The notes under the pieces: generated by a model | Told to the model about the DNA's origin: nothing | Seen by the model: only the letters and a program-made list of their open reading frames with translations | Databases searched by the model: none | Program-made: the position numbers and the translations under genes | In this document: positions 11,439 through 23,689 of the stretch, piece by piece | Layout of the letters: each line of letters begins with the position of its first letter | How positions within the stretch are numbered: position 1 is the stretch's first letter | Assembly: GCA_034359265.1 (NCBI GenBank) | Contig: CP136892.1 | Location: forward strand, 7,984,501 to 8,048,500 | Reading direction: 5' to 3' | Origin: Canna indica | Lineage: Eukaryota; Streptophyta; Magnoliopsida; Zingiberales; Cannaceae | DNA: 64,000 bases

Positions 11439-12189
11439 CTAGTCGAGAGCCCACGCGTTGCGCAAAAATATATAAATATAAATTTATTATTAAAAATTAA
11501 ATATAACTTTATAATAAAAATTAATGATATTATTATTAATTGATAGTCACTAACTTGCACTCACGATAAATATAACAAAAAATTATAAAAATAAATAATT
11601 ATTTTACAAACAAAAATTTATAATTGTATCTAGATCTTATATATTTAACCCTTTACTATTACAATAATATTTTATGTAGACATTAATAATATATACAAAA
11701 GTTTATATTAATTCAATAAATTAATAAATGAGCAAATTCAAAAATGGCACATACGCATAATAATATAATTTTCAACTAAATATTATTTAATTAAATTATG
11801 TAAACAAATAAGTATGACACACTTATAAAATATCAAACAATATAGTAAGTTGAATAAAGAGAACTATTATTTATATAACTAATTAAACATAGATAATAAA
11901 TAAGATTTTAAGAAATGATAAAATGAAAAACATGAAAAAAGACATCTGAAATTGAAGAACATTTTCAAATTAGATCTATTTCCCAATTGAATAGTCAAGT
12001 CTAGATATAAGGTGTCTTGTTTCGTGAACTCCAAGATTTGGGGCTCAAGTCTCAAGATTCCTGGGCTGGGTGCTCCCTGGGCTTCAGCGGGCTCGCCCGT
12101 GTGGTTGAAGGAGTGGTAAAGAATGGCAGAGATAGCTGATACGTGGAGATAATCTGACGGACGCGCGACGCTGCATATAAGAACCTGGG

Positions 12190-14347
12190 GTGGAATTTTT
12201 TCACCTAGGGTTTCTTGGGGCTGCGGCATCGTCCGATTGGTGTGGTTGGGGGTATCCCTCTCGGCAACGGTCCGAGATGAGAAACCCTAAGGTAAAGATG
12301 AAAAATCTTGAATCAATCGTGGATCAAGGTAAGTGTGTTTCTCCTGTAGCGGCAAATTTGGGTGCTGGTTCATCGTCTAAGAATAGTAAGCTTTCTCCCC
12401 TGATTTCTTCGTCCCTTTGTCCTGATCTTACTGTTTTCCAAAAGATTCATCTATCTCATTGAATCAAGCAATAGTTAGATCCGAGATTTCTTCTTCTCCT
12501 TTAAGATCTATGTATGTTTCCTTTAATAATGAGTTTGTGGATGCAAGATCTTTAAGTACTGCTGCTCCTGCCCTTGTGGTTTCGGGCGATATGACTCTTC
12601 AAGAAGAAATAGGGACTAATCAGGCCAGAGGTAAGGATAATCTTAACTCTATAGTTCCTAGTAATAAAGATCTCGTTCGAAATAGTAATTTTTCTAGTAG
12701 TCCTAAAATCCTTCATAGGAACACTTCCTGGGCGAATCTATTTAAAGCAAGTTCTTCTGATTCTCGTTCGTTTTCGTCTTTCGAAGTTTTATCGAATATC
12801 AAGTTGTCTACTTCTGATTTTGTGGAGTTTGAAGAGTCGGAGCTTAAAGATTTTCGTAAACCTTGGTTTTCATCGTTAATTGGTCGTTTTATTCGTAAAT
12901 CTCCTACGCATTTCCAAGTTAGGAATTAAGCTTTTGCGATTTGGTCTATTTACAATCTGTCGAATGTAATTGATCTTGAGAATGGTTTCTTTTTGTTTCG
13001 GTTTTCTTCTGAGGAGGAGGCGGTCAAGGTGCTTACTAATGGACCATGGTTTTTTAGTGGTGATCTTATAAACCTCTGACCATCGAAACCAGATTTTAAA
13101 GCCCTACCGAAGAAATATCCTCGGCCCCTGTTTGGATCCAATTGTCGAACCTCCCTATGGAGTACTGGTAGAATTTTAGCCTTTTCTGTATTGCTTCTTT
13201 AATCGGTAAACCCATAAAAGTTGATGAACAGTCTTTTAGTTGGCTTCGTGGTAAATTCATTTGTATTTGTGTGGAGTTGGATTTTAATAAACATTTGAAG
13301 CAAGGTTTGTGGATTAAAAAATCGGGTATTGGAATATACCAAGCTATCAGGTATGAATGTCTCCCAATTTTCTACTTTAAATGTGGCATTATCGGTCATA
13401 ATATTAAAGAATATGCTTTGATCAATTCTTTTTGTAAATCTGCTCCTGTTAATGTTTATATGACTGAAACTAATGTTGCTAATGATACTATGATGAATCC
13501 CATGAATACCGAGGCTTGTAATTTCGAGTCTAATCTATCCAATAAGCTTAATAATTTGAATGAGAATAGTACCATCTATGGTCCTTGGATTAAGGTCACT
13601 ATGAAAGGTAGGAATGTTAATAAACCTAAAAAATTCAACTTAGGTGTAGAGTCTAGACTAGACCCCTTTCTTCCTAATAGTGATTTGCATCGATCCTAGT
13701 CATTTAACTAGCCCTAAGTTAAGTCTGAATGATGAGGATAATCTTTAGAAGAATTTCAGTTGGATGATAGGGATAAAGACCTTAGCCATCCTAATGAATC
13801 TAGGGTTGACAATCCTTTATTTGATTCTAATACTCAACCTAAATTTGATGACTTTTCCTTAGTTAATATTTTCATTAAGGAAGCTTCTAGCAGTGTCAAA
13901 AATATCCCTATGGTGATTAGTATGGAATGTGAAACTAGAACTCCTAAATTGGATAAGGTGGACTCTAATAGTGAGAATGTTAAGTCTATCTTTTCTAGCT
14001 TAGTTAATTTAGTCTCTTCCAATCTAGGGTATATTGATATTAACTCTAGTAAACCTTTTGTCCCTACTCATAAGGGGGTTAGTAAATTCAGAACTCAAGC
14101 TAAGAAAGTTAGGTTTGTTAAAGCTGAGATCTTCAAAAATCTTGCTAAGATTGACAATATTATGCATACTAAGAAGAAAAAGAAGGCCAAGAAAGAGAAT
14201 GTTCTTATTAAAAATGAGCTTGATAATATAGTTAATGTTATTCCTGTTAAGTTTTCTTCTGTAATGGATGTTGGTTGCCCTAGTTTAAATTTGGGCTCTG
14301 AGTCTTCAAGTGTTGATGTTTTAAATGTTATTCATGAAGATTCTTAA
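12190..14347 (+). pseudogene. LINE ORF1 (DUF4283 / CCHC gag-like protein), broken
   Basis: Nucleic-acid-binding ORF1 of a plant L1-type LINE. A Ser-rich leader (12190-12850) precedes a DUF4283-like domain (about 12850-13260, with KPWFSSLIGRF, GFFLFRFSSEEEAVKVL and NGPWFF). A zinc knuckle of the form CGIIGHNIKE follows near 13385, with its first Cys lost. The Lys-rich tail runs 13760-14347. Lesions include a stop after HLSH at 12460, TAA at 12927, a frameshift near 13190 and a stop at 13697. The tail ends at TAA 14345-14347 and overlaps the ORF2 start by about 14 nt in another frame. Confidence 0.82.
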
Positions 14348-17300
14348 CTGGAATTGTAGAGGTCTTAGAAGAAGACCTGTGAAAGAATTTATTAGATCTT
14401 ATGTGAAGTTTAATTCTGTTAATATTATTTTTCTTCAAGAAACTCATGTGCATGAGGAAATTGCTCTTAGTTTTATCTCTTGTTTGGGCAAAAATTGGTC
14501 TGGCTCTGCTATTTGCTCTGAGGGGGCCTCGGGAGGTCTTTTATTTACTTGGAATAATTCTGTGATTCAGGCTCAGGTAGTTTCCAAATCCTTAAATATT
14601 ATGTTTGCTATTGTTCAATTTAAAGATTTGAAGCCCTGGATTTTTTCTAATTTGTATTCTCATACTAATCCTATTAACAGAAACTTCTTATGGAACTATT
14701 TAGGAAATTTACAATTTGATAACATGTCATGGCTTTTAATCGGTGATTTTAATTGTGTTGTTAGTTCTTCTGATAAACTTGGTGGATCTGAATTTAATGT
14801 AAATAATAATATTCTCATGTTAAGAAAATGTATTGAGAACTGTGGTTTTACTGATCTTGGTTTTTCTGGTCCAAAGTATACTTGGTGCAATAATAGGAAA
14901 GACTTACATAGAATTCTTGTTAGACTTGATAGAGCTTATGCAAACTCTGCATAGTTGTCTTTGTTTCATAAATCTTATGTTATGCATTTAAATAGATCTG
15001 TCTCTGACCATTGTCCTATTGTTCTGAATGTTGTTTCTTCCTGTTCTTCTGGCTTAAATAGATTTAGATTCCAAAATTTTTGGACCCAGTACCATTAAGT
15101 TACTGAGATTATTGAAAATTATTGGAATCTGAATATTGCCACCAATAATTTGCTAGATTCTATTCCTAAAGTTCTAGCTATTCTTAGAAGTAAGATCTCT
15201 TTTTGGAACAAATTTCATTTAGGTGAGTAAGAGTCTAGCCTTAGTATTGTTAATGCTCATATAAATGAATTCGAAGCTAAGGAGGATCTGTCCCCTCTTA
15301 ATGAGTCTAAAATTTTGGTTTTAACCAATTTATATAATAAATCTAAGGCCATTAGAAGATAAATCAATCTTAAATGGTGGGCTATGTCTAAAGAGAAATT
15401 GTTTAGGGAAGGTGATCTTAATACTAGGTTTTATTATAGAACTGTTATTAAAAATAAAAGGAGAAACTAGATTTTTTCTATAAATAATAATAATTCTTGT
15501 GTATCTAAATCTGCTGAGATTTGTCAATGTTTTGCTGCATATTATCCATCTTTATGGTCATATCATGATAATCTATTTTTTTATACTATTACTCCTCCTG
15601 ATATGCCTACTGTATCTGATAGCATGATTCCTTCCTTAATTGCTCCATTTTCTTTGGATGAGATTTCTACGGCTGTGAAATCTTTAGGAAAAGAGAAAAG
15701 CCTTGGCCCTGATGGCTATACAGGGGAATTTTATCAAAATTATTGGAATGTTGTTTCTAATTCTTTTGTTCTTGCTTTTGCTGAATTCTATGATAAGTCT
15801 ATTCTTCCTGTTGGTTGGAATGAAACTGACTTAATCTTCATTCCTAAACCTAGTAGTCTCAATTGTATTAAAGACTATAGACATATTTTCCTGTATAATG
15901 TCAATTATAGAATTTTATCTAAAGTCTTAGCTGGTAGAATGAAGTCTGTATTGAATGATTTAATTTCCTTCAACCAAACTGCTTTTATTAGTGGTAGATC
16001 AATTCATGATAATATCATTGTTGCACAAGAAATCATTCATTTTATTTATAATTCATAAGGAAAAATATCCATATGTGATTGTTAAGACTGATTTAGAAAA
16101 AGCCTATGATAGAATTTCTTGGAATGCTATTCTTGGTATGCTTAATCATTTAAGTTTTCCTGATAAGTTTATAAGTTGGATAAAATGATGTATTAATTCT
16201 GTCTCCTTTAATTGTTGCATTAATGATTGTTGCTCGAATACTTTTCAAGCATATTGTGGTGTTAGACAGGGGGATCATATATCCCCTTACTTATATTTGG
16301 TTGTTAGTCAACTCTTATATGTAATGTTGGAGGCTGGTTTAATTTCCCCTGTCAAAATTAAAAATGCTTTTAATATTTGTCATTTGATGTATGCTGATGA
16401 TATATTATTTTTCTTTAGAGCAAATGATAAATCAATCAAGAATATTAAGAAATTTTTTGAAAAATATGGTAAAACTACAAATCAAATCATGAATCTTAAT
16501 AAGTCTGAGATCCACTTCCCTAAGAATGTTGACTTATCTGTTAAAAATAGAATTGCTAGGACTTTCAATATGCGCATTGGTATGTTTTCTTTAAAGTACT
16601 TAGGTACAAAAATATCTCCTAGATGCTTAAAAATGAATGATTGTAATGACATCATTGATAAGCTTCTTAGCAGATTAAATAATTGGAATAGTGGGAATAT
16701 ATCCCAAGCAGGCAAGTTAGTCTTAATAAATTCTGTCCTCAACTATGTGTCTCTTCATGCTCTTAGTGTAACTTGGTTTCCTGAGAAAATTATGAGTAAG
16801 ATTGCTGTCTTAATTAAAAAAATTCTTTGGTCATCAAATAGTGGTGATAAAGGTCTTCATTTAATTTCTTAGGGTGATGTTACTTTGCCTAAAAGTTGTG
16901 ATGGCCTTGGTATTAAAGATTTAAGTATTATGCGTTTGTCTCTAAATACCAAGAGCTCAGCTTGTTACTGGATTTGAAAGTATTTTTACTTCTGTAATTA
17001 AAGCTAAGTATGGTTTTTCTTTATGGAATTCTTGTAATAAAACTATTAGAAGTAATTATTGGAAGTTGATCTGCTCTGCCTCTGATGCATTGAAATCTGG
17101 TTTTAAGAAAGTAATTGGCAATGGTAATCATACATCAATTCTGTTTGATAGCTGGTTATTTGATGTTCCCTTGTTTTGGATGCCTTCTTTTGTTAATATA
17201 AGTCTGTTTGAATCAAATCTTAATGTGGATTGTTTGGTTGATAATGGTTCATGAAATGTTGCTATGCTCTATGACCTCTTCGGTGTATCCCTGGTGGAGG

Positions 17301-18327
17301 CTATTTTCGGTATTATGCTGTCTGGAAAGCCCTGTGATGATGACTGGGTTTGGTAGCCTGACAATGAGGGAGTTATTATTTCTAAACCAGCTTATTCCTT
17401 TATTAGTAAAAATTTACATCCCAACCTATCTAGCCTCCCTAAGTGGAAATTCCTTTGGAATTCCCCGGTTACCCCTAGAGTTAAAATATTCGTTTGGAAA
17501 GCAATGCATAATCGTCTCCCTACTTTTGAGAGGCTATTTAGATTTGGGATGGTCAATTCCCAAGGTTGTGCCCTTTGCGGCAGCCATCAGGAAACTAGGT
17601 CTCACTTGTTCCTTGATTGTGAGGTAGCTAGAGTCCTTTGGGAATTGATTGAGGGAAGGTTTGCTGGAATAAAAGTGGTTTTGAGTTTAGTTGACTTAAA
17701 TGGAGTGTCCAATTCAGGAGGAGGTAAGTATGATTCTCCTGCTTTGATGCTTTGTTTAAATGCTATCTATTCTCTTTGAATGACTAAGAATAGTGTTGTT
17801 TTTAAGAATATTAACCCTCATATCGAGCCCTGACATCTCACTATGTTGAAAACTCGCACATTGATAAATCTGAGGGCAACATTAGTGATAAATCTTCCCA
17901 GGAGTGTGTTAGCTAGAAATTGCCTCCACCGGGCTGAGTTAAACATAACACTGATGGTGCTTCTGATAGTAATTTGAATATTGGTTCTTATGCTTTTATT
18001 GGTAGGAATGATTCGGGCATATGCTTTGTGACTGCGTGTTTCTTTAACTTCAATTGTTCTATTATTACAAATGAAACCTTAGCAATTAAAGAAGCATTAG
18101 ACCATGCTTGAAAGCATAATTTTGATAAAGTTATCATTGAGAGTGATTCTGTTTTTGTAATTAATATATGTAATAATCAATTAGCTATCTTTTGGAAAAT
18201 TAAACATATAATTTTTGATATTAGGATTCTTGCAGGCAAGCTTGTGGATGTCAAATTCCAGTTCATTAAGTGTGACTACAACCGTGCAGCTGATTGGCTG
18301 GCCAAAAGTTCGAAGCTCAAGCAGTAA
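14334..18327 (+). pseudogene. LINE ORF2: endonuclease, reverse transcriptase, RNase H; broken
   Basis: Starts with the APE-type endonuclease (KILNWNCRGLRR, FLQETHVHEE, GDFNCVV, TWCNNR). The reverse transcriptase has GPDGYTGEFYQ, IFIPKP, TDLEKAYDRISW, GVRQGDHISPYL and the catalytic YADD near 16390. A zf-RVT follows (VKIFVWKAMHNRLPTFERLF, CALCGSHQETRSHLFLDC). A RNase H domain lies at 17930-18325 (HNTDGASDSN, IESDSVFVI, NRAADWLAKS). Many in-frame stops and a few frameshifts are present (for example near 16057). Several stops replace a tryptophan: WIK-stop-CI near 16186, IS-stop-GD near 16871, NGS-stop-NV near 17252 and HA-stop-KH near 18110. Confidence 0.92.
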
Positions 18328-18927
18328 AATTTCGTCTGGACCAAGGAATGGCCCCTTGGTTTGATCTCTCTAATATAATCAGCCTTGGCTGAATAATTTT
18401 TCTTTTGCTTTGTTCCTGTAAAAAAAAAAGAAGTCTAGATATAAGGTCAAAAAGCTAAAAATATAACAATTTCATAAGGTGATAGGATGAAAATTCAAAA
18501 TAAAAAAGTAATTAAATTGGCATAAACATCTAAATTGATTCTACCTCCAAATTAAATAATAATAATAATAATGAACAAAATTTCTTAAAGTATTATTTAT
18601 ATAATTTTAGTATTATCTATTAAAGTGTTGTTTATTAGATATTGTAATATTCATTGTGAAGATATAAATTGTTAATTTATTAAATTAGAAATTAAAATAG
18701 TAATAATTAATATATCAATTTAAAATAGTAATTATTAAATTAATCACTTAAAGAAAATTAAACATTAACAAAATTTTAAATTGAGAGATTTAATTAAATA
18801 AACAATTAAACAACAAAAAAACAAAATTTTAAGCGATAATAATGGGGAAAATACAAAAGAATACTTGTGAAAATGAAAAAGCTTTCAAATTGGATGTTTA
18901 AAATTAATTTGTATGTATTTAGAGCAA

Positions 18928-18998
18928 TTTTAAAAATAAAAAATAAAAATACTAATAAATTTTTGAAAAAAAGTTAATATTATTTCAAAGCAAATAAT

Positions 18999-19037
<39 letters not shown>

Positions 19038-20735
19038 TAAAAAACATCAATATTTCTAAAAGTAAACATAAAATATAACACAAATACAAAGTACATTATA
19101 CAAATTAAAATTGTATAAGCTTAGAAAACGAATTTAAAAATTAAAAAAAAACCTAAATTATACGATATTATTAAAGAATAAAAGGGAAAAAGTGATATTT
19201 TAAAAAGCACAAAACTCTTAATTATAAAAATAGCACAAGATTAATATAAAAATAATTCTAACTTTAAATAATAAATATAAAATATATAATCTCAAAGAGT
19301 AAAATATTAATAAAATATAAATTTAGAATTAATACTAATATTTTTAAGCGAAAAAATTTGACTTCACTATGTAAATAATGATTGGTAGGTAAGTTTTAAT
19401 AAAATTTAATGTAAAATTTAATATGAAATTAGATGTGAAATTTAGTTACAAAGTATAATTAAAATTTAATATGAAATTCAATAATATAGATTAATAAAAT
19501 GAAATTAATTTACTGCATGATGTGATAATAATTGATATTTTGAAATTGAACATTTTTCTACACTAAATGAAGAAATTGTGAGGAAATCTACAAATAAGAA
19601 ACTGAAAATAATAATATTCAATGAGAATTAAGTATGAATTAAGATTAATTAACAACATATAAAATATTAATTGATCAAACAAATATATAAAATATGAATT
19701 GAAAGAAAAGTTATATACAAAAAATAAAAATTAAGATAAATCTAAAATTTAATTGTGAATCTACCACATCTAATGAAATCAAAAATTGATAAATATCAAA
19801 TTCATTACTTTAATTATCACAATTACAAAAGTAACCACCACTGATCAATTTTTTAAATAAAAAATAAAAATACTAATAAATATTTGAATAAAAAAGTCAA
19901 AAATATTTAAAAGTAAATAATAATATATAATATAAATATATAATTGGAAAAATATTAATATTTCTAAGAGTAACATAAAAAATGACACAAATAAAAAGTA
20001 CATTATACCAATTAAAATTATATAATTATCGAAAACTATTTAAAAAATAAGAAAAATCTAATTTATATGATTTTATTTAAAAAAATAAAGGGAAAAGTGA
20101 TATTTTAAAAGCACAATTCTTATAAAAAGCACAAAATTAATAAAAAAATAATTATAATTTTAAATAATAAATATATAAAAATATAAAAGTAATGTAAACA
20201 TTATAATAATAAAAGAGTAGAATATTAATAAAATATAAATTTAAAATCAACACTAATATTTTTAAGCAAAAAAAAAAGACTTCATTACAGAAATAATACT
20301 TTATATATGTAAATTTTAATGAAATTTAATGTGAAATTTAATATGAATTTTGATGAAAAACTTACTTACAAAGTATAATTAAGATTTAATATGAAATTTA
20401 ATGTTACAAATTAATAAAATAAAAAATTAATTGACTACATGATGTGACAATAATTGACTGACATTTTTAAATTGAACATTTTTCTACGGTAAAGAAAGAA
20501 ATTGCGAGAAAATTTACATAATAAACATTAATTGACAGAATAATAATATTTAATAAGAATTAAATGTGAATTAAGATTAATTGATTGTGCATATAACATT
20601 AATTGATCAAACAAATATATGAAATATGAATTTAAAGAAAATGCTCTATATTAAAAATAAAAGATTAAAATAAATCTAAATTTTCCGGATTAGCAAAACT
20701 TAATTATGAATCTGCCACATTCTATTAAATCAAAA
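18928..20735. repeat. Large diverged direct duplication inside the Helitron
   Basis: Two ~890-bp copies, about 18928-19815 and 19848-20735, share landmarks in the same order: AAAAATACTAATAAAT, AAAAGTACATTATA, GGGAAAAAGTGATATTTTAA, ACTAATATTTTTAAGC, CTACATGATGTGA (or GCATGATGTGA), TTGAACATTTTTCTAC, and ATTGATCAAACAAATATAT. Both are >80% A+T and non-coding. The AT microsatellite at about 19000-19030 lies in copy 1 only. Confidence 0.78.
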
Positions 20736-20837
20736 TTTGTAACCATTGATCATAGAGTTGAGAGAAAAAATAAATAAGCTACTTAATCTCTAATAATACA
20801 TGTTAATCTTAAGTATTCTTCTCACCTCTATTTTTAT

Positions 20838-21183
20838 AGAGCCGCTGATTTTGAATTATCAATGGATAACATGGTCATAGATGCCAACGACGGCGTCTGC
20901 CTAGTCTTCGTTTATTTGTATAATACCATAAATAAATTATCATTGTTGTCAAAAGAATTTAGGATATACTTATTACTCCGTTTGGAAATCTGTAATTGGT
21001 GTGCCGCCATGACATGTCGCCGATGCAATGCTCGAACACATAGACAGCATGGTCGGCGTCGATGAACGCAGCGTTGGCCGGGCAGTCCGTCATGGTCTCC
21101 AAGGAAACGCCGCAGAGGACGTCGAAGTCGAACTCGCCGGCGTTGAGGAAGGTCTTGAAGTACCAGCTTTGGAACGACACCAA
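20838..21183 (-). pseudogene. Copper amine oxidase fragment captured in the Helitron
   Basis: Minus-strand frame 20959-21183 reads YFKTFLNAGEFDF, DCPANAAFIDADHAVYVFEH and DMSWRHTNYRFPNGV. This is the plant copper amine oxidase pattern around FYFKTFxDAGEFGFG, DCPxxAxFID and ICVFE...WRHT. After a short gap it resumes at 20838-20910 with VVGIYDHVIH, two stops, then FKISGSIKI (compare TVGNYDNVIDWEF...SGSIK). The linkers are shorter than in the family. No copper or TPQ active-site region is present. A captured, non-functional gene piece of about 100 codons, GC-rich in AT-rich surroundings. Confidence 0.76.
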
Positions 21184-21312
21184 CGCCTATTGCAACTGGC
21201 CCGACGTCAGATGCGCCGAGGACAGCTTCGCCGTCTTTCCACCTCAACAATTTGTCACCTCAAGAACCTCTCCATCGACCTCAGCTTCAACAACATCCCC
21301 ATCGAGAGAAGA
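21160..21312 (+). pseudogene. HAESA-like (HSL/RLK5-type) receptor kinase fragment, first LRR
   Basis: Plus-strand reading gives LWNDTNAYCNWPDVRCAEDS, the N-terminal cap of an LRR receptor kinase (pattern WN..xxxCxWPxxxC). After a one-base shift it gives ICHLKNLSIDLSFNNIP, matching the first repeat of HAESA-like kinases (xICDLKNLTxIDLSxNxIPG). It abuts and slightly overlaps the copper amine oxidase fragment on the opposite strand, forming a chimera. Only about 45 codons remain and the kinase is absent. The subfamily assignment is by pattern memory and is less certain than the LRR call. Confidence 0.6.
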
Positions 21313-21339
21313 GCATGAGAGAAAAGAGGAGCATTAAAT

Positions 21340-23660
21340 TTATTGCAGAGAAAAAGAAACTGAAATATTAAACTGCATGGGAGGAGAGAGAAGAATGTTG
21401 AGGAGATGGGATGATTAACCCGAGAGATTGTGAACGAAAAGAATTAGTCAATGAAGGGAATTAATTGTGAGTGTGAGAAAATGAAAAAAAAAAAAAAGAA
21501 GTAAATGAGAGAGATGGAGGTGAGACGTGTGAGAGAAAGCAATAACTAATTGAGAGAGAGGGGAAGGTCGAGAGACATCAGTAATTGCAGTTTAATTACA
21601 TTTAATTATAATTACTAAATCAGAGGAATTTGATTAAATGTTGATTAAATCTACATTAAATGCAGATTTCAACAAATTTTTGTAATCGTCGTCTTTGGCA
21701 ATTAAATTTTTATTAGTGTAAATTTCGGTAATAACATGCGTATTTAATGTGCAATTATAAATTTAAGTAACATGTGTATATTAAATAAGCAAAGTTCAAA
21801 AAGTTCAAAAAAACAAAAAAAAAATCACATAATAAAAAAGTTCAGAAAAACAAAAATATATATAGGTAATAATTAAATAAATTAATGTTTAATTATTATT
21901 GATAGAATAAATATAAAAATATAAATAAAGCAATAACTAATTAATATATATATATATAATATAAAATAGCAGAATAAATATATAATAATATTTATGTAAT
22001 AGCCAAATATTTAATTATTATTTATGGAATTAAAAAAATATAATGATAAATAGTAGTTGAGAGAAAAATCAAGAGAGAAATTATTTAAAAGAGAGAATTG
22101 AAAGAGGGGGAAGTGATAGAATAAATATAAAAATATAAATAAAGCAATAACTAATATATATATATATATATAATATAAAATAGCAAAATAAATATATAAT
22201 AATATTTATGTAATAACTGAATATTTAATTATTATTTATGGAATAAAAAATAAAATAAAATAGTAAATAGTAGTTGAGAGAAAAATCAAGAGAGAAATTA
22301 TTAAAAAGAGAGAATTGAAAGAGGGGGGAATGATATAATAAATATAAAATAGCAGAATAAATATATAATAATATTTATGTAATAGCCTAATATTTAATTA
22401 TTATTTATGGAATAAAAATAAAAAATAAAATGATAAGTAGTAGAGAGAAATCATTAAAACAAAAAAAAGGAAAATATATATTAAAAGATAAAATTAAGAG
22501 AGAAGAAGAGGTAGAGAGAGAGAAGAGAGAGATTATGCATTAAATATTAGAGAGAAATTATTAAAAAGAGAGTTGAGAGAGGGAGAAAGAAAGAGAGAGA
22601 AATCATTAAAAGAGAGAATTAAGAGAGAGATGAAAGTGGGAGAGAGAAAGTTGAAAAAAATTAAAAATTCTCAAATTGCCATGTAATGTTGATAGCCTAA
22701 TATTTAATTATTATTTATGGAATAAAAATAAAAAATAAAATGATAAATAGTAGAGAGAAATCATTCAAAGAAAAAAAAGGAAAAAATTATTAAAAGATAA
22801 AATTAAGAGAGAAGAAGAGGTAGAGAGAGAGGAGAGAGAGATTATGCATTAAATATTAGAGAAAAATTATTAAAAAGAGAGAATTGAAAGAGGGGGGAGT
22901 GATATAATAAATATAAACTAGCAGAATAAATATATAATAATATTTATGTAATAGCCTAATATTTAATTATTATTTATGGAATAAAAAAAATATATAATGA
23001 TAAATAGTAGAGAGAAATTATTAAAAAATAAAAATCATTAAAAGAAAAAAAAGGAAAAAAAATATTAAAGGATAAAATTAAGAGAGAAGAAGAGGAGAGA
23101 GAGATTATGCATTAAATATTAGAGAGAAATCATTAAAAAGGAGAGTTGAGAGAGGGAGAAAGAAAGAGAGAGAAATCATTAAAAGAGAAAATTAAGAGAG
23201 ATAAAAGTAGAAGAGAAAAAGTTGAAAAAATTAAAAAATTCTTAAATTATCATGTCAGCAAAATTTCACTGTGAAGATGCTTCCTGGCAACTATGAATGT
23301 TGATAGCCTAATATTTAATTATTATTTATGGAATAAAAATAAAAAATAAAATGATAAATAGTAGTAAGAAATCATTAAAAAAGAAAAATCATTAAAGGAA
23401 AAAAGGAAAAAAAATATTAAAAGATAAAATTAAGAGAGAAGAGGTAGAAAAAGAGAGGAGAAAGAGATTATGCATTAAATATTAGAGAGAAATCATTAAA
23501 AAAAAGAGCTGAGAGAGGGAGAAAAAAAATAGAGAGAAATCATTAAAAAAAATAAATTAAGAGAGAGATGAAAGTGGGAGAGAGAAAGTTGAAAAAATTA
23601 AAAAATTCTCAAATTATCATGTCAACAAAATTTCACTAGGAAGGTGCCACCTGACAACTA
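21340..23660. repeat. Array of diverged AT/purine repeats in the Helitron 5' region
   Basis: At least six copies of a unit beginning TATTTAATTATTATTTATGG occur near 22005, 22218, 22391, 22701, 22960 and 23311. Units continue with AAAATGATAAATAGTAG, GAGAGAAATCATTAAAA and AAAATTAAGAGAGAAGAAGA. Some units carry the terminal block ending CAACTATGAATGTTG, which also lies beside the Helitron end at about 23650. Spacing varies from about 170 to 350 bp. Long GAGA purine tracts dominate. Non-coding. Confidence 0.75.
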
Positions 23661-23689
23661 TGAATGTTGTTTTTAAGTATATATATAGA

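Larger units (their letters stand above)
12014..18430 (+). mobile_element. Full-length LINE (L1-type), nested in the Helitron
   Basis: Flanked by a perfect 17-bp direct repeat, AAGTCTAGATATAAGGT, at 11997-12013 and 18431-18447. It ends in an A-tract at 18419-18429, as expected from target-primed reverse transcription. It contains ORF1 (gag-like) and ORF2 (endonuclease, reverse transcriptase, zf-RVT, RNase H), both with many stops. The perfect TSD argues for modest age, yet the coding regions are heavily mutated. Confidence 0.93.
11439..23689 (-). mobile_element. Helitron (minus strand) with nested LINE and captured gene fragments
   Basis: On the minus strand the element begins TCTATATATATACTTAAAAA (23689 leftward), a typical plant Helitron 5' end. 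It ends in CTAG (11439-11442), preceded by GCGCAACGCGTGGG, a decayed GC hairpin. It sits between A and T (host base A at the 5' side, T after CTAG), the canonical Helitron insertion site with no TSD. No Rep/helicase gene is seen, so it is non-autonomous. Length is 12,251 bp, or about 5.8 kb without the LINE. The interior is very AT-rich with long internal duplications and one GC-rich island of gene fragments (20838-21312). Boundaries are inferred from termini only. Confidence 0.68.

Noticed and set aside
21899..23650. Repeat array that could be mistaken for a CRISPR or satellite locus
   Set aside because: The DNA is eukaryotic, units are long, uneven and diverged, and the array is bounded by a Helitron end.
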